Assembly (NCBI GenBank): GCA_964625275.1
Contig: CAZVBH010000023.1
Location: 1-28,706, forward strand
From: UBA3775 sp964625275
Lineage (GTDB): Bacteria; Bacillota; Clostridia; Lachnospirales; Lachnospiraceae
DNA length: 28,706 nt
Direction of reading: 5' to 3'
Position 1 is the stretch's first letter. Each line of letters starts with the position of its first letter. A program made the position numbers and the translations under genes. The notes below the pieces were generated by a model. That model had not been told where the DNA came from. It saw only the letters and a program-made list of their open reading frames with translations, and did not search any database. Shown here one piece after another: positions 9,048 to 16,400 of the stretch.

Positions 9048-9526
9048 GGGGTAATTAACATCCTTTCATCGTCCTTTTCGCCGATCATTTCAAGACCATG
9101 CTGCTTATATTTCTTGAGCACGAAATGAGTCGCCGTACTGACAACGGACTCCATTGGTGCAAGCTTGGATGCAACAAAATGTGCAACCTCATTAAGTGTC
9201 TTTCCTACAATCATTACGGTAAGGTCATAGCCACCACTCATAAGATAAAGTGCTTCAACCTCCTCATATTTGTAAATACGTTCAGCAATTTTGTCGAAGC
9301 CCATGCCTCTCTGTGGAGTAACCTTAACCTCAATAAGTGCAGTTACTCTTTCTTCGCCTGTCTTGTCCCAATTTATAAGTGTAGGATAACCACAGATTGT
9401 GTGGTCCTTTTCCATGCTTGCGATTTCCTTTGCGACCTCTTTCTCATCTTTATCAAGCATCTCTGCAATTTCTTTTGTTGTGAGCTTCGCATTTTGGTCT
9501 ATAACCTTTAAAATGTCTATGTTCAT
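9044..9526 (-). CDS. Lrp/AsnC-family transcriptional regulator
   Basis: The 160-residue protein has an N-terminal helix-turn-helix (about residues 5-50; LTTKEIAEMLDKDEKEVAKEI) and a C-terminal RAM ligand-binding domain (about 65-145; VTALIEVKVTPQRG, VEALYLMSGGYDLTVMIVG, ATHFVLKKY). Members sense amino acids and act as dimers to octamers. The ATG at 9526 has GGAGG at 9531-9535. It is the first gene of the operon aminotransferase - trmL - mutS2 - response regulator - kinase, and an inverted repeat sits just upstream, so autoregulation is plausible. The family identity is strong; the effector is unknown. Confidence 0.93.
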   Translation of the reverse strand: MNIDILKVIDQNAKLTTKEIAEMLDKDEKEVAKEIASMEKDHTICGYPTLINWDKTGEERVTALIEVKVTPQRGMGFDKIAERIYKYEEVEALYLMSGGYDLTVMIVGKTLNEVAHFVASKLAPMESVVSTATHFVLKKYKQHGLEMIGEKDDERMLITP

Positions 9527-9564
9527 AATTCCTCCAATATTTTTAATTAAACCGAATCCTTAAT

Positions 9565-9604
9565 TTGAATCTAACCTGCATATATTTATTTTAGTCAGAT
9601 TCAA
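9565..9604. promoter_or_regulatory. Inverted repeat upstream of the Lrp/AsnC gene, candidate operator
   Basis: The arms TTGAATCTAAC (9565-9575) and GTCAGATTCAA (9594-9604) are inverted repeats matching at 10 of 11 positions, separated by an 18-nt AT-rich centre. The element lies 39-78 nt before the start of the regulator gene, where its promoter should be, although no hexamer pair close to consensus is clear. The centre-to-centre spacing of about 29 nt is near three helical turns, so a dimer of dimers could bind on one face. Binding by the adjacent regulator is inference. Confidence 0.5.
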
Positions 9605-9635
9605 GGTTATACAAGTCATATTTTCAGTTCATATT

Positions 9636-10709
9636 TTAGTTCTTTGAAGCTAGGTATTCTGTCATGGAGTCCATTTTCAGGGCTTCCAGATACCTTATTT
9701 CATCCCCATTTATTATGAGCTTATCATTTGATTTGTTTAAAACGCCGATAACAGCCGCTTCATATCCTGCCTCGGCGCAAACCGCGACTGCAGCCTCCGG
9801 TACGTTAGTTACTGCTATCACTGCACCACCGCCCATCATTGAATAAGGGCTTAGGTCGAGTGTTTCACAAATCTCCACCGTAAGTGGTGCAACAGATATC
9901 TTCTTCAAATCCACCTTCATTCCAAGATGAAGCTTTTCACTCAATTCCCAAAGTGCTCCAAAAACTCCACCTTCAGCAACCGGCTGTAAATACTGTGACT
10001 TCTCCCACAAAGCCTTAACGGCCTTTTCAGGATAGATTATTTTTTTTATTTCGTCTGTATTTAAAAATTGCCTTGAGTACTTTTTTTCAAGCCTTTCAGA
10101 CTCAAGCTGCCTAAGCAAAGCTGTACCCTCTAGGGCTGCACTGCCAAGAAGTATAAGGGTTGCCGGCGCTTCTGAAACGCCCTTTGATTGATTAGCAAGC
10201 GTCTCTTCTGAAATATTTTTTGATTGATTAGTAATCAGCTCTTCTGAAATTTCATCTGATTGCTTACCGGCAGGCTCTCCGAAAAGAGTCACATTTATTT
10301 CAGGTATATCTATATTCGCCCGTCTGAAATTTATGTCTGTTATTTTTACTGATGTCTCCTCCGCTGCCTTAGCCGCTTCGGTCACAAATAGTCTCATCAG
10401 CTTTTCCTCATAGTCGAGTGGAAAAGCTGCCGTAAGTGTGCATTGCGAAGGCGTAAGCCCTTTTGCGAGTGCAGTCAGCGAGCTCCGATAAATCGCAAGC
10501 CCTGACACTTCAGGAGTGTAGCCTGTCATAGAAGCTGTTGTCAAAAGACTTCCTAAAAGCTCCTTTTGGGCAAGCCGTACATGGTCTGCCACAGTCAGAT
10601 TTTCACGTCTTGCAGTAAATGGACGACCGGTATAATTTTTGCCGGCGAATTTTGAAACGATTCGGTCAAATTCAGCCGGTGAAAGCTTTCTGTTTTTTAA
10701 CTGTCGCAT
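9636..10709 (-). CDS. AIR synthase-related protein (PurM/HypE superfamily)
   Basis: The 357-residue protein resembles AIR-synthase-related HypE-like proteins. The second half carries the recognisable C-terminal domain: LILLGSAALEGTALL, EGGVFGALWELSEKLHLGM, VDLKKISVAPLTVEICETL, and a Gly-rich MMGGGAVIAV. The superfamily forms dimers and usually binds ATP to activate an acyl or formyl group, but the substrate here is unknown. The usual family segment HDVTEGG reads QPVAEGG here, so residues that often contact nucleotide may be altered. Between the halves (about residues 143-181) is an insert of three 12-residue repeats. The ATG at 10709 follows AAAGGAAAAAGG. It is separated from the ABC permease by 182 nt of tandem repeats but may still be on the same transcript. 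Confidence 0.78.
   Translation of the reverse strand: MRQLKNRKLSPAEFDRIVSKFAGKNYTGRPFTARRENLTVADHVRLAQKELLGSLLTTASMTGYTPEVSGLAIYRSSLTALAKGLTPSQCTLTAAFPLDYEEKLMRLFVTEAAKAAEETSVKITDINFRRANIDIPEINVTLFGEPAGKQSDEISEELITNQSKNISEETLANQSKGVSEAPATLILLGSAALEGTALLRQLESERLEKKYSRQFLNTDEIKKIIYPEKAVKALWEKSQYLQPVAEGGVFGALWELSEKLHLGMKVDLKKISVAPLTVEICETLDLSPYSMMGGGAVIAVTNVPEAAVAVCAEAGYEAAVIGVLNKSNDKLIINGDEIRYLEALKMDSMTEYLASKN
10171..10278 (-). repeat. In-frame 36-nt tandem repeat (3 units) in the AIR-synthase-like gene
   Basis: Three consecutive 36-nt units lie at 10171-10206, 10207-10242 and 10243-10278, each starting TCTGAA and ending CTCT on the plus strand. They encode 12-residue peptides of the form EELITNQSKNISE. 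The first two are close; the third is more diverged. The repeats form a hydrophilic, probably flexible linker between the two domains. Confidence 0.88.
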
Positions 10710-10733
10710 ACCTTTTTCCTTTCTATGTATTGT

Positions 10734-10917
10734 GCTTTCTGTTAGCTTATTTTTTGCTATATATTAAGCTTTCTGTCAGCTTACATTTCTCTTTATGTTA
10801 GGTTTTCCATCAGCTTATATTTCTCTTTATATTAAGCTTTCTGTCAACTTATTTTTGCTTTATATTATGCCTTCTGTCAGCTTATATTGCACTAAGCATT
10901 GTGCTTTCTGTCAGCAA
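10734..10917. repeat. Imperfect 32-34-nt tandem repeat at the 3' end of the ABC permease gene (about 6 units)
   Basis: Units begin at 10734, 10768, 10802, 10836, 10869 and about 10902, sharing GCTTTCTGTCAGCTTATATT and a trailing CTTTATATTAA. The last unit is coding: it encodes the final residues (ADRKHNA) and stop of the permease. The other five fill the whole interval between that gene and the AIR-synthase-like gene. On the transcribed strand each unit reads AGCTGACAGAAAGC and can form a small AGCT/AGCT stem. No spacers of unique sequence are present. Confidence 0.85.
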
Positions 10918-12192
10918 ATATTCCGATTAGTATAAGTACAATTCCAATTGTAAGGGTTAATAAAATACCTTTGGCATTTTTCATTGTATCTAAGTAATAA
11001 TTCGGTGCCAAAAGCCATCTTATCAGCTTAATTCCAGGCACATAAAGTGCAAGATTTAAAACTATATTGCAGCAGGCGAGGCATACTACAATAAGCATTG
11101 TAAGCATCGAGCAGAGCAGCACTTCATTTTTTATTATAATTCTTAAGAGGTTTGACATTCCCGTCAACAGCAGGGAATAAGAAAACATTCTTACAAGCTC
11201 TGTAAAAAAGCCCTCTTCAATACCTCCAATATAGAGACATGCAAATGCAACTATACATGAAAGCATAGTTGGAATAAATGTCACCATTAAATTTATGTAA
11301 GGTCTTTCCCTAAAGGAAAGTGTTTTATAAACGCCATTTTTCTCATCGGTCAGCCAAAATACTGCGCCGGCAAGAGAAGCAATCATCATAAAAATTGATA
11401 AGGTTCCCTTTATCGGCTTCTTGAGGTAGTCTTTATTACCTGCGACGGCTGAAATTTCGGTAGTAACCGATTTGCCACCATCATAATAGGTGATTTCAAA
11501 TACTCCTCCATCCGAGAGATAGGACTCATAGTGCTCTTTCAGATATTCATTTCTTTCAGCNNNNNNNNNNNNNNNNNNNNNNNNNNNNNNNNNNNNNNNN
11601 NNNNNNNNNNNNNNNNNNNNNNNNNNNNNNNNNNNNNNNNNNNNNNNNNNNNNNNNNNNNCTCCATCCGAGAGATAGGACTCATAGTGCTCTTTCAGATA
11701 TTCATTTCTTTCAGCAGTATTTTGCACTTCCTGCTCATCTAAATAGTCTTCTAAGAGCTCAATTGCCAGATAACGGTACATTACTGAGTAAACCTCTTCC
11801 TTCATGTAATCCGTCATGGTGGACTTCGTGCTTTGATAAATGGTTATCATTTCCTCGGCATCTTCATTTCTAAGGGCTTCCCAAACTCCGTCACTAAAAA
11901 CGAAGCCACATTCTGCAGTATTGGTAAGTACATCTGCCCTAAGCACAGAAACAGAATCGCTTTTATAAAAATCGACAGCTGATTCCTTTGCGAGTATGTC
12001 CTCTATCACCCTGTCTATTTCTTCATCATTCCCATCATTGTAAAGTGCAACCCGTACTGTATTGTCACTGTCCTTTAAAATGATGCAAAAGGCAAGAACG
12101 AGTATTGGCATGATTAGCAAAATTACTACAAAGGCCGGCTTTTTGCAAAGTCTTTTTATAAAGAGCAGGAAAAAGGTCATTGTTCTTTTCAT
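10892..12192 (-). CDS. ABC-2 type transporter permease, intact gene interrupted only by an assembly gap
   Basis: As given, this gene is split by 100 Ns (11561-11660), but the 55 bases before the gap (11506-11560) are repeated exactly after it (11661-11715). Removing the Ns plus one copy (155 nt) leaves 1146 nt, a single open frame of 381 residues with no stop. The joined product has an N-terminal membrane helix (about 15-38), a large extracytoplasmic domain (about 40-215), then about five further helices, including MMIASLAGAVFWL near the start of the C-terminal set. This is the ABC2_membrane_3 layout. Its ATG overlaps the stop of the preceding permease (ATGA), so the two are coupled and probably form a heterodimer powered by the ATPase encoded at 14960-15640. 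The cargo is unknown. Confidence 0.88.
11506..11560. repeat. 55-bp exact duplicate, left copy (scaffolding overlap)
   Basis: These 55 bases are identical to 11661-11715. The two copies directly abut the N gap on either side, which is what an assembler leaves when it joins two contigs that share one unresolved k-mer (k=55). Confidence 0.95.
11561..11660. other. Assembly gap of exactly 100 N
   Basis: A run of exactly 100 undetermined bases lies inside an ABC permease gene. The round length is a conventional placeholder rather than a measured distance. The flanking duplicate indicates the true gap is negative (the contigs overlap) and that nothing is missing. Confidence 0.97.
11661..11715. repeat. 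55-bp exact duplicate, right copy (scaffolding overlap)
   Basis: This is the second copy of 11506-11560. One copy should be removed together with the Ns to recover the real sequence. Confidence 0.95.
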
Positions 12193-13433
12193 CCCTCGGC
12201 CCTCCTGCTTCTTAATTCTACTATGATGCTGCTCACTAAAGTAAAGGCTGCAGCATATACAAGAATAATAATTGTATTTTTTGCACTTACAAATCCACTC
12301 AGTGCATTAGTTGCCTGCTTTTGCATAAAGTAGGTTGGCATAAATTTACCAAGCTCTTTTATTGCATCAGGCAGATAATATGAGGGCATCAGACAGCCTG
12401 AGGTGTAGCTCATTATTATAGTCTCTATAAAAAGAAGAATTATTCCACCTATCTGACCACTTGCTATTGTAAAGGAAAACATTACAATGGCAGAGGCTAG
12501 AACCACAGCCGGAATAAGTGCAAGCAGCATTAAAATCAGCTGCCAAACAGTATCTATATCTATTACTGCATAAAGCTTTGCCGCAAATGGAAAAGCTAAA
12601 AGCAGAACTCCTCCGAGAATTAAAAACATGGAGCCGATAAGGCAGATCAGTGCAAGCAGCTTAAAGCCCTCCTGTCTTCTTACCGGAATCAAATTCGCAG
12701 CCAGCTTATTTACAAGCACAGGTGAGTCACCTTTGAAAATGGAGCCACAGGAAATTCCCCATAAAAGCAGAAGCACTACAACTGCTGAACAGGCATAGCC
12801 CTGTGCAGTTGATACATCTCCTTCGCCATAAATGGTTACTTTATTGAAATTGTCCTCACGCTCAAGAATAACCCTGGCGCAATTTACATCCATATCATCT
12901 ATAATTTGTGACTTTTCCTTGCTAAGTCCATATTCGTTACAAAAATCAGCCGCAGCATAGCTTACAGCCTCCGTAGCTGCAAGAAGATTTGAAGCTGCAC
13001 CACAAAGCTCAGCTATCATATTAAGTGAAAATGAAATGCCCTCATTTTTGAGTAAAACCTGGGCCGGCTCATTGTCACCACGAGAAATCGATTCTATGTA
13101 ATTGTTAGGAAAAATTACTACGCTTAGTAAATTTCCTTCATCGAAAGCCTTTTTTGCCTCGTCCTCTTCAAGAAGACTGATGTCAAAAAGGTTCTTTGCA
13201 GATTCCATGTTGCCAAGGACATCCATTCCGACGCTTTCAATGAGAGTATTATTATTTGTAACCAGTGCAATACTTGATTTCGTAGAGGTTGTCTGAGATT
13301 TTCCCGAATATGCACAACAGATTACAATTATTATTACAGCCAGTGAAATTATGGCTGCTCCGAGAATGAGCTGTGGCAGATTCTTCATTGCTCTTTTTAT
13401 TTCAAGCTTCAAAAGCATATGTGACTGATTCAC
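12189..13433 (-). CDS. ABC-2 type transporter permease
   Basis: The 414-residue membrane protein has one N-terminal helix (about 21-42), an extracytoplasmic domain of about 170 residues, and a C-terminal bundle of five or six helices (from about 213), the usual form of ABC-2 exporters such as NatB-type permeases. The GTG start at 13433 is preceded by GGAGGAAAG at 9 nt; an in-frame ATG at 13418 is less well placed. It lies 42 nt after the single-pass membrane protein and overlaps the second permease by 4 nt. Both permeases share the same architecture but differ in sequence, suggesting a heterodimeric channel. What is exported cannot be inferred. Confidence 0.88.
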   Translation of the reverse strand: MNQSHMLLKLEIKRAMKNLPQLILGAAIISLAVIIIVICCAYSGKSQTTSTKSSIALVTNNNTLIESVGMDVLGNMESAKNLFDISLLEEDEAKKAFDEGNLLSVVIFPNNYIESISRGDNEPAQVLLKNEGISFSLNMIAELCGAASNLLAATEAVSYAAADFCNEYGLSKEKSQIIDDMDVNCARVILEREDNFNKVTIYGEGDVSTAQGYACSAVVVLLLLWGISCGSIFKGDSPVLVNKLAANLIPVRRQEGFKLLALICLIGSMFLILGGVLLLAFPFAAKLYAVIDIDTVWQLILMLLALIPAVVLASAIVMFSFTIASGQIGGIILLFIETIIMSYTSGCLMPSYYLPDAIKELGKFMPTYFMQKQATNALSGFVSAKNTIIILVYAAAFTLVSSIIVELRSRRAEG

Positions 13434-13475
13434 AAGCTCTTTCCTCCAAAGTTATAAAAAGTTCTAAGTGGCTAA

Positions 13476-14963
13476 TCAATAGCTCATAAGCTGTTTAAAC
13501 AGTTCATAATAGTAAGAAAATCTCTCCTTAAGCTGCGAAAGGATGCTTTGACATTCTTCATCCGTCATCTTCAAAACATCTATCTCTTTTGTATCAGCAG
13601 TGCTTTTGTCTGTATAGTCAAGGTCTTCACCTGTCTTATCAGAAATTTCCAGCTTGGAGTTGATAACAAAAATCAGCTTATCACTGTAAGTTACGGTAAG
13701 CTTGCTTAGGGAAATTATCAGTTTTCCATCATCAGTATCGTTCTCAAGACTTCCACCTGAGGTTATCTCCAATATATCAGCCTCATCAGTCATGGATGAG
13801 TTGATTGAGATGCTTCCTGTTTCTTTATCAAATTCAAAATTTATGTCAGCGAAGAGATTTACCCCCGGTACCCTAAGAGTCCCATCCAGGGCAACAGTTA
13901 CCTTATCTTCTTCGTTTTTCGTCCTTATTTCAAAGCTGCCGGTTATTTCATCATCTCCGGCAAAAAGCCTAAGCTCTCCGGTTATTGTATCGGCAGGATG
14001 CCAAACTCCGGTCAAATCAAGCCCAAGGCTAATTCCCGCCTGGCAGCCATCCTCCAGCTCGCCTAAATATTCAAGACTCAGATTTACTATTCTGTACTGT
14101 CTGTCAACATATAGGACAATTGTAACGGGTGCGCTTAAAAGCTCATTTACCGCTTCTATCTTGTAGCCATAGCATTTTTCTTCCTTGCCGCCAACCACAA
14201 AGGTTTTCTCTTCTGAAAGTGAAGTATTAGTCATCGTAAAATCACTGAGCTCCAAAAGCTCCTTTACGGAGAGACTTCCATACTCTGATTTTGCAATTTC
14301 CGATTGTCCGTAATTATCTTCACTACCCTCAGGATAGATATTATAGAGAAGACTGCTAAGACCTCCGTCTAAAAGCTCTTCGTAGAGCTCAGATATCGGC
14401 TTAGTCCAAAAGGTAAGCTCCGATTTGTTCAGGACAAGAGTTTCATCAAAAAATTCCGAGGAATTAAAGGTCACTCTGTCCTCATCACCGTAAAAATCAA
14501 GAAGCTCCACATCAAAAAGCGTCCAGCCCGCAGTCACACTGCCTTCGGCTTTTTTTGATTTAGTATCAATAACTGCCTCGGTTTCTAAATTAACACCTGA
14601 GGCGAGATTTTCAATTCCAAGGCCAAAATCACCAAGCTCTTTAAGCTTTAGGGACTGGTCAATTCCTATTGTTCCACCGTCAAAGGTGTCAAACCATTTT
14701 TCAGCTCCAAGTGACTGAATAACATAGGAACTTCTTCCATAATGGTCTTTTAAATCATCAAAGGCTTTACTTACTGCTTCATCGCTTCCAAGCTTTTCCC
14801 GATAAATAAAGCTTTTATAAAATCCTACACCAAGAACCAGAAGAAGCAGAAGAATTAAAACTCCTGCCAATAAAAAATTACGTCTTCTATGCGGATTTTT
14901 TCTTATGCAGGGCAAAAAATCATCAGTAGAATAGCTAAATTTTTCCGTTCTCATTTTTATCAC
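13476..14963 (-). CDS. Single-pass membrane protein of unknown family within the ABC transporter operon
   Basis: I do not recognise this 495-residue protein. It has a short basic cytoplasmic N-terminus (RKNPHRRR), one membrane helix at about 29-49 (FLLAGVLILLLLLVLGVGFY), and about 445 residues predicted outside. The external part is rich in Asp, Glu, Ser and Thr with alternating hydrophobic residues, and much of it reads like beta-strand (for example the 220-440 region). It has no lipobox and no enzyme motif. The start is a GTG overlapping the ATPase stop (GTGA); an in-frame ATG lies at 14954. Its place between the ATPase and the two permeases suggests an accessory, substrate-binding or sensing subunit of that exporter. 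Confidence 0.8.
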   Translation of the reverse strand: MIKMRTEKFSYSTDDFLPCIRKNPHRRRNFLLAGVLILLLLLVLGVGFYKSFIYREKLGSDEAVSKAFDDLKDHYGRSSYVIQSLGAEKWFDTFDGGTIGIDQSLKLKELGDFGLGIENLASGVNLETEAVIDTKSKKAEGSVTAGWTLFDVELLDFYGDEDRVTFNSSEFFDETLVLNKSELTFWTKPISELYEELLDGGLSSLLYNIYPEGSEDNYGQSEIAKSEYGSLSVKELLELSDFTMTNTSLSEEKTFVVGGKEEKCYGYKIEAVNELLSAPVTIVLYVDRQYRIVNLSLEYLGELEDGCQAGISLGLDLTGVWHPADTITGELRLFAGDDEITGSFEIRTKNEEDKVTVALDGTLRVPGVNLFADINFEFDKETGSISINSSMTDEADILEITSGGSLENDTDDGKLIISLSKLTVTYSDKLIFVINSKLEISDKTGEDLDYTDKSTADTKEIDVLKMTDEECQSILSQLKERFSYYYELFKQLMSY

Positions 14964-15640
14964 CCTGTCGTCAGGCGCGCCAATAAATCGGCACCGCGTA
15001 AATTTGTAGCTTCTTCATGCAGAATTCCCTGCTTCATGACAAGCAGCTTGTTACACATTGCAAGCTCCGCTTCGTCATGTGTTGTAATCAAAATTATACC
15101 ATCTCTTTTTAAATGACCGGTCAGATAGAGTCTGATATTTTCCTTGCAGGCAAGGTCGAGGGCGGCCGAGGGCTCGTCCAAAATAAGAACCGGCTGGTCA
15201 TAGGCCATGGCACAGCCTATACTGACTCTTTTTTTCATGCCACCGGAAAGCTTGTTTACGGTTACATCAACAAATTCATCAATACCAAGCAGCTTAAGTG
15301 TTCCCGACTCAAGCTCCTCATTCATGTCAAGCCTTGAATCGCAATACCAAAGTCTTAGGTTATCTCTGACTGAAAGTTCACCGATTAATGGATTTTCCTG
15401 AGGTACATAACCTATCAGTCCTTTTCTTTTGGCAGGCTCCTTTAGTAAATCCACTCCGCCAAGCAAAAATTCTCCGGCATCACTTTTCAAGGTTCCCGCA
15501 AGTATGGACAGAAGGGTGGATTTACCACAGCCATTAAGTCCTGCAATTGCAATGCAGTCCCCCTTTTCGGCAGTAAAGCTGACTCCTTTAAGTATTTCCT
15601 TCTTTCCATAGCTTTTATGGATATTTTTTACTTCTAACAC
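14960..15640 (-). CDS. ABC transporter ATP-binding protein
   Basis: The 226-residue nucleotide-binding subunit carries Walker A GLNGCGKST (34-42), the signature LSGGMKKR (131-138), Walker B VLILDEPSAALD (151-162) and the switch histidine H188 in ITTHDEAE. It presumably hydrolyses ATP to drive the two ABC-2 permeases downstream. The start is a GTG at 15640, 12 nt after the stop of a 33-residue membrane peptide gene, with AGGAG upstream. The domain is compact, with no C-terminal extension, as in CcmA/NatA-type exporters. The ATPase, single-pass protein and both permeases overlap or nearly overlap, so they form one translational unit. Confidence 0.94.
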   Translation of the reverse strand: MLEVKNIHKSYGKKEILKGVSFTAEKGDCIAIAGLNGCGKSTLLSILAGTLKSDAGEFLLGGVDLLKEPAKRKGLIGYVPQENPLIGELSVRDNLRLWYCDSRLDMNEELESGTLKLLGIDEFVDVTVNKLSGGMKKRVSIGCAMAYDQPVLILDEPSAALDLACKENIRLYLTGHLKRDGIILITTHDEAELAMCNKLLVMKQGILHEEATNLRGADLLARLTTG

Positions 15641-15652
15641 TACGCCCTGCTC

Positions 15653-15754
15653 CTAAACAATGTATGCGAGTAATGATACAACCATAAGGATTACGCAAAG
15701 CAATGCAATTGCTGCGACAATCTTTCTCTGAGTTTTTTTGTTAAAAAAGTTCAT
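15653..15754 (-). CDS. 33-residue single-pass membrane protein (DUF4044-like)
   Basis: This short gene encodes a 33-residue peptide starting MNFFNKKTQRKIVAAIA and ending SLLAYIV: a basic, lysine-rich N-terminus of about 11 residues followed by one hydrophobic helix to the end. Its ATG overlaps the last base of the endonuclease III stop (TAATG) and is preceded by a perfect AAGGAGG, so it is clearly built to be translated. The start FFNKKT followed by a single helix resembles the small DUF4044 proteins of Firmicutes; that match is from memory. The function is unknown. It might be a membrane-associated regulator of the neighbouring ABC transporter, or simply a housekeeping micropeptide. Confidence 0.8.
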   Translation of the reverse strand: MNFFNKKTQRKIVAAIALLCVILMVVSLLAYIV

Positions 15755-16389
15755 TACAAGTCCTCCTTTTCTACTGACGGACATAAATCCTTTAAAAAGC
15801 ACTCTTTACAGTGAGGCTTTCTTGCGGGACACAGTCCTCTACCATGAGTTATTATCTGAATATTCCATAAAATCCAGTGATCATGTGGTAAAACCTTTTC
15901 AAGCTCTGCTTCTATTTTTTCCGGCTCGCTCTCATTAGTGAGCCCAAGCTTTCTTGAAATTCTTGCAACATGGGTATCTACAACTATGCTTTCAATTCCG
16001 TAAACATTACCCCTGATTACGTTAGCTGTCTTTCTGCCGACTCCGGGAAGTGAGGTCAGCTCCTCTATTGAGCTTGGAACCACTCCTTTATAGTCTGACA
16101 AAAGCTTTTTGGCACAGCCTATTATATTTTTTGCCTTAGTATGATAAAAGCCTACAGGTCTGATAGCTTCCTCAAGCTCAGATAAATCGGCCTCGGCAAA
16201 GGCTTCCACCGAAGGATATCTGACGTAGAGGTCACGCGTAACCTGATTAACTCTTTTATCAGTACACTGGGCAGACATTATGGTTGAAAATAAGAGCTGC
16301 CAGGCATTTTCATGGTCAAGATAGCAGATATAGTCAGTGCCATAATTTTCATCAAGTCTTTTTAAAATTTCATCTAAATTTTTATTCAT
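15754..16389 (-). CDS. nth: Endonuclease III, DNA glycosylase/AP lyase
   Basis: The 211-residue protein matches endonuclease III in length and motifs. It removes oxidised pyrimidines and cleaves the abasic site in base excision repair. The helix-hairpin-helix is LPGVGRKTANV, with the catalytic lysine K120; the catalytic aspartate is D138 in VVDTHVAR. A C-terminal [4Fe-4S] loop has spacing C-x6-C-x2-C-x5-C (CPARKPHCKECFLKDLC). The ATG at 16389 lies 11 nt after the GH13 gene and has no clear ribosome binding site, so translation probably depends on the upstream gene. The stop overlaps the next ATG by one base. Confidence 0.96.
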   Translation of the reverse strand: MNKNLDEILKRLDENYGTDYICYLDHENAWQLLFSTIMSAQCTDKRVNQVTRDLYVRYPSVEAFAEADLSELEEAIRPVGFYHTKAKNIIGCAKKLLSDYKGVVPSSIEELTSLPGVGRKTANVIRGNVYGIESIVVDTHVARISRKLGLTNESEPEKIEAELEKVLPHDHWILWNIQIITHGRGLCPARKPHCKECFLKDLCPSVEKEDL

Positions 16390-16400
16390 AGGTTTTGAAT

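Noticed and set aside
10734..10917. CRISPR array
   Set aside because: The regularly spaced units are head to tail with no unique spacers, and no cas gene is present. The same applies to 26092-26220 and 28164-28268.
10892..12192. Frameshifted or split permease pseudogene
   Set aside because: The break coincides with an N gap flanked by the same 55 bases; removing the artefact restores one frame.
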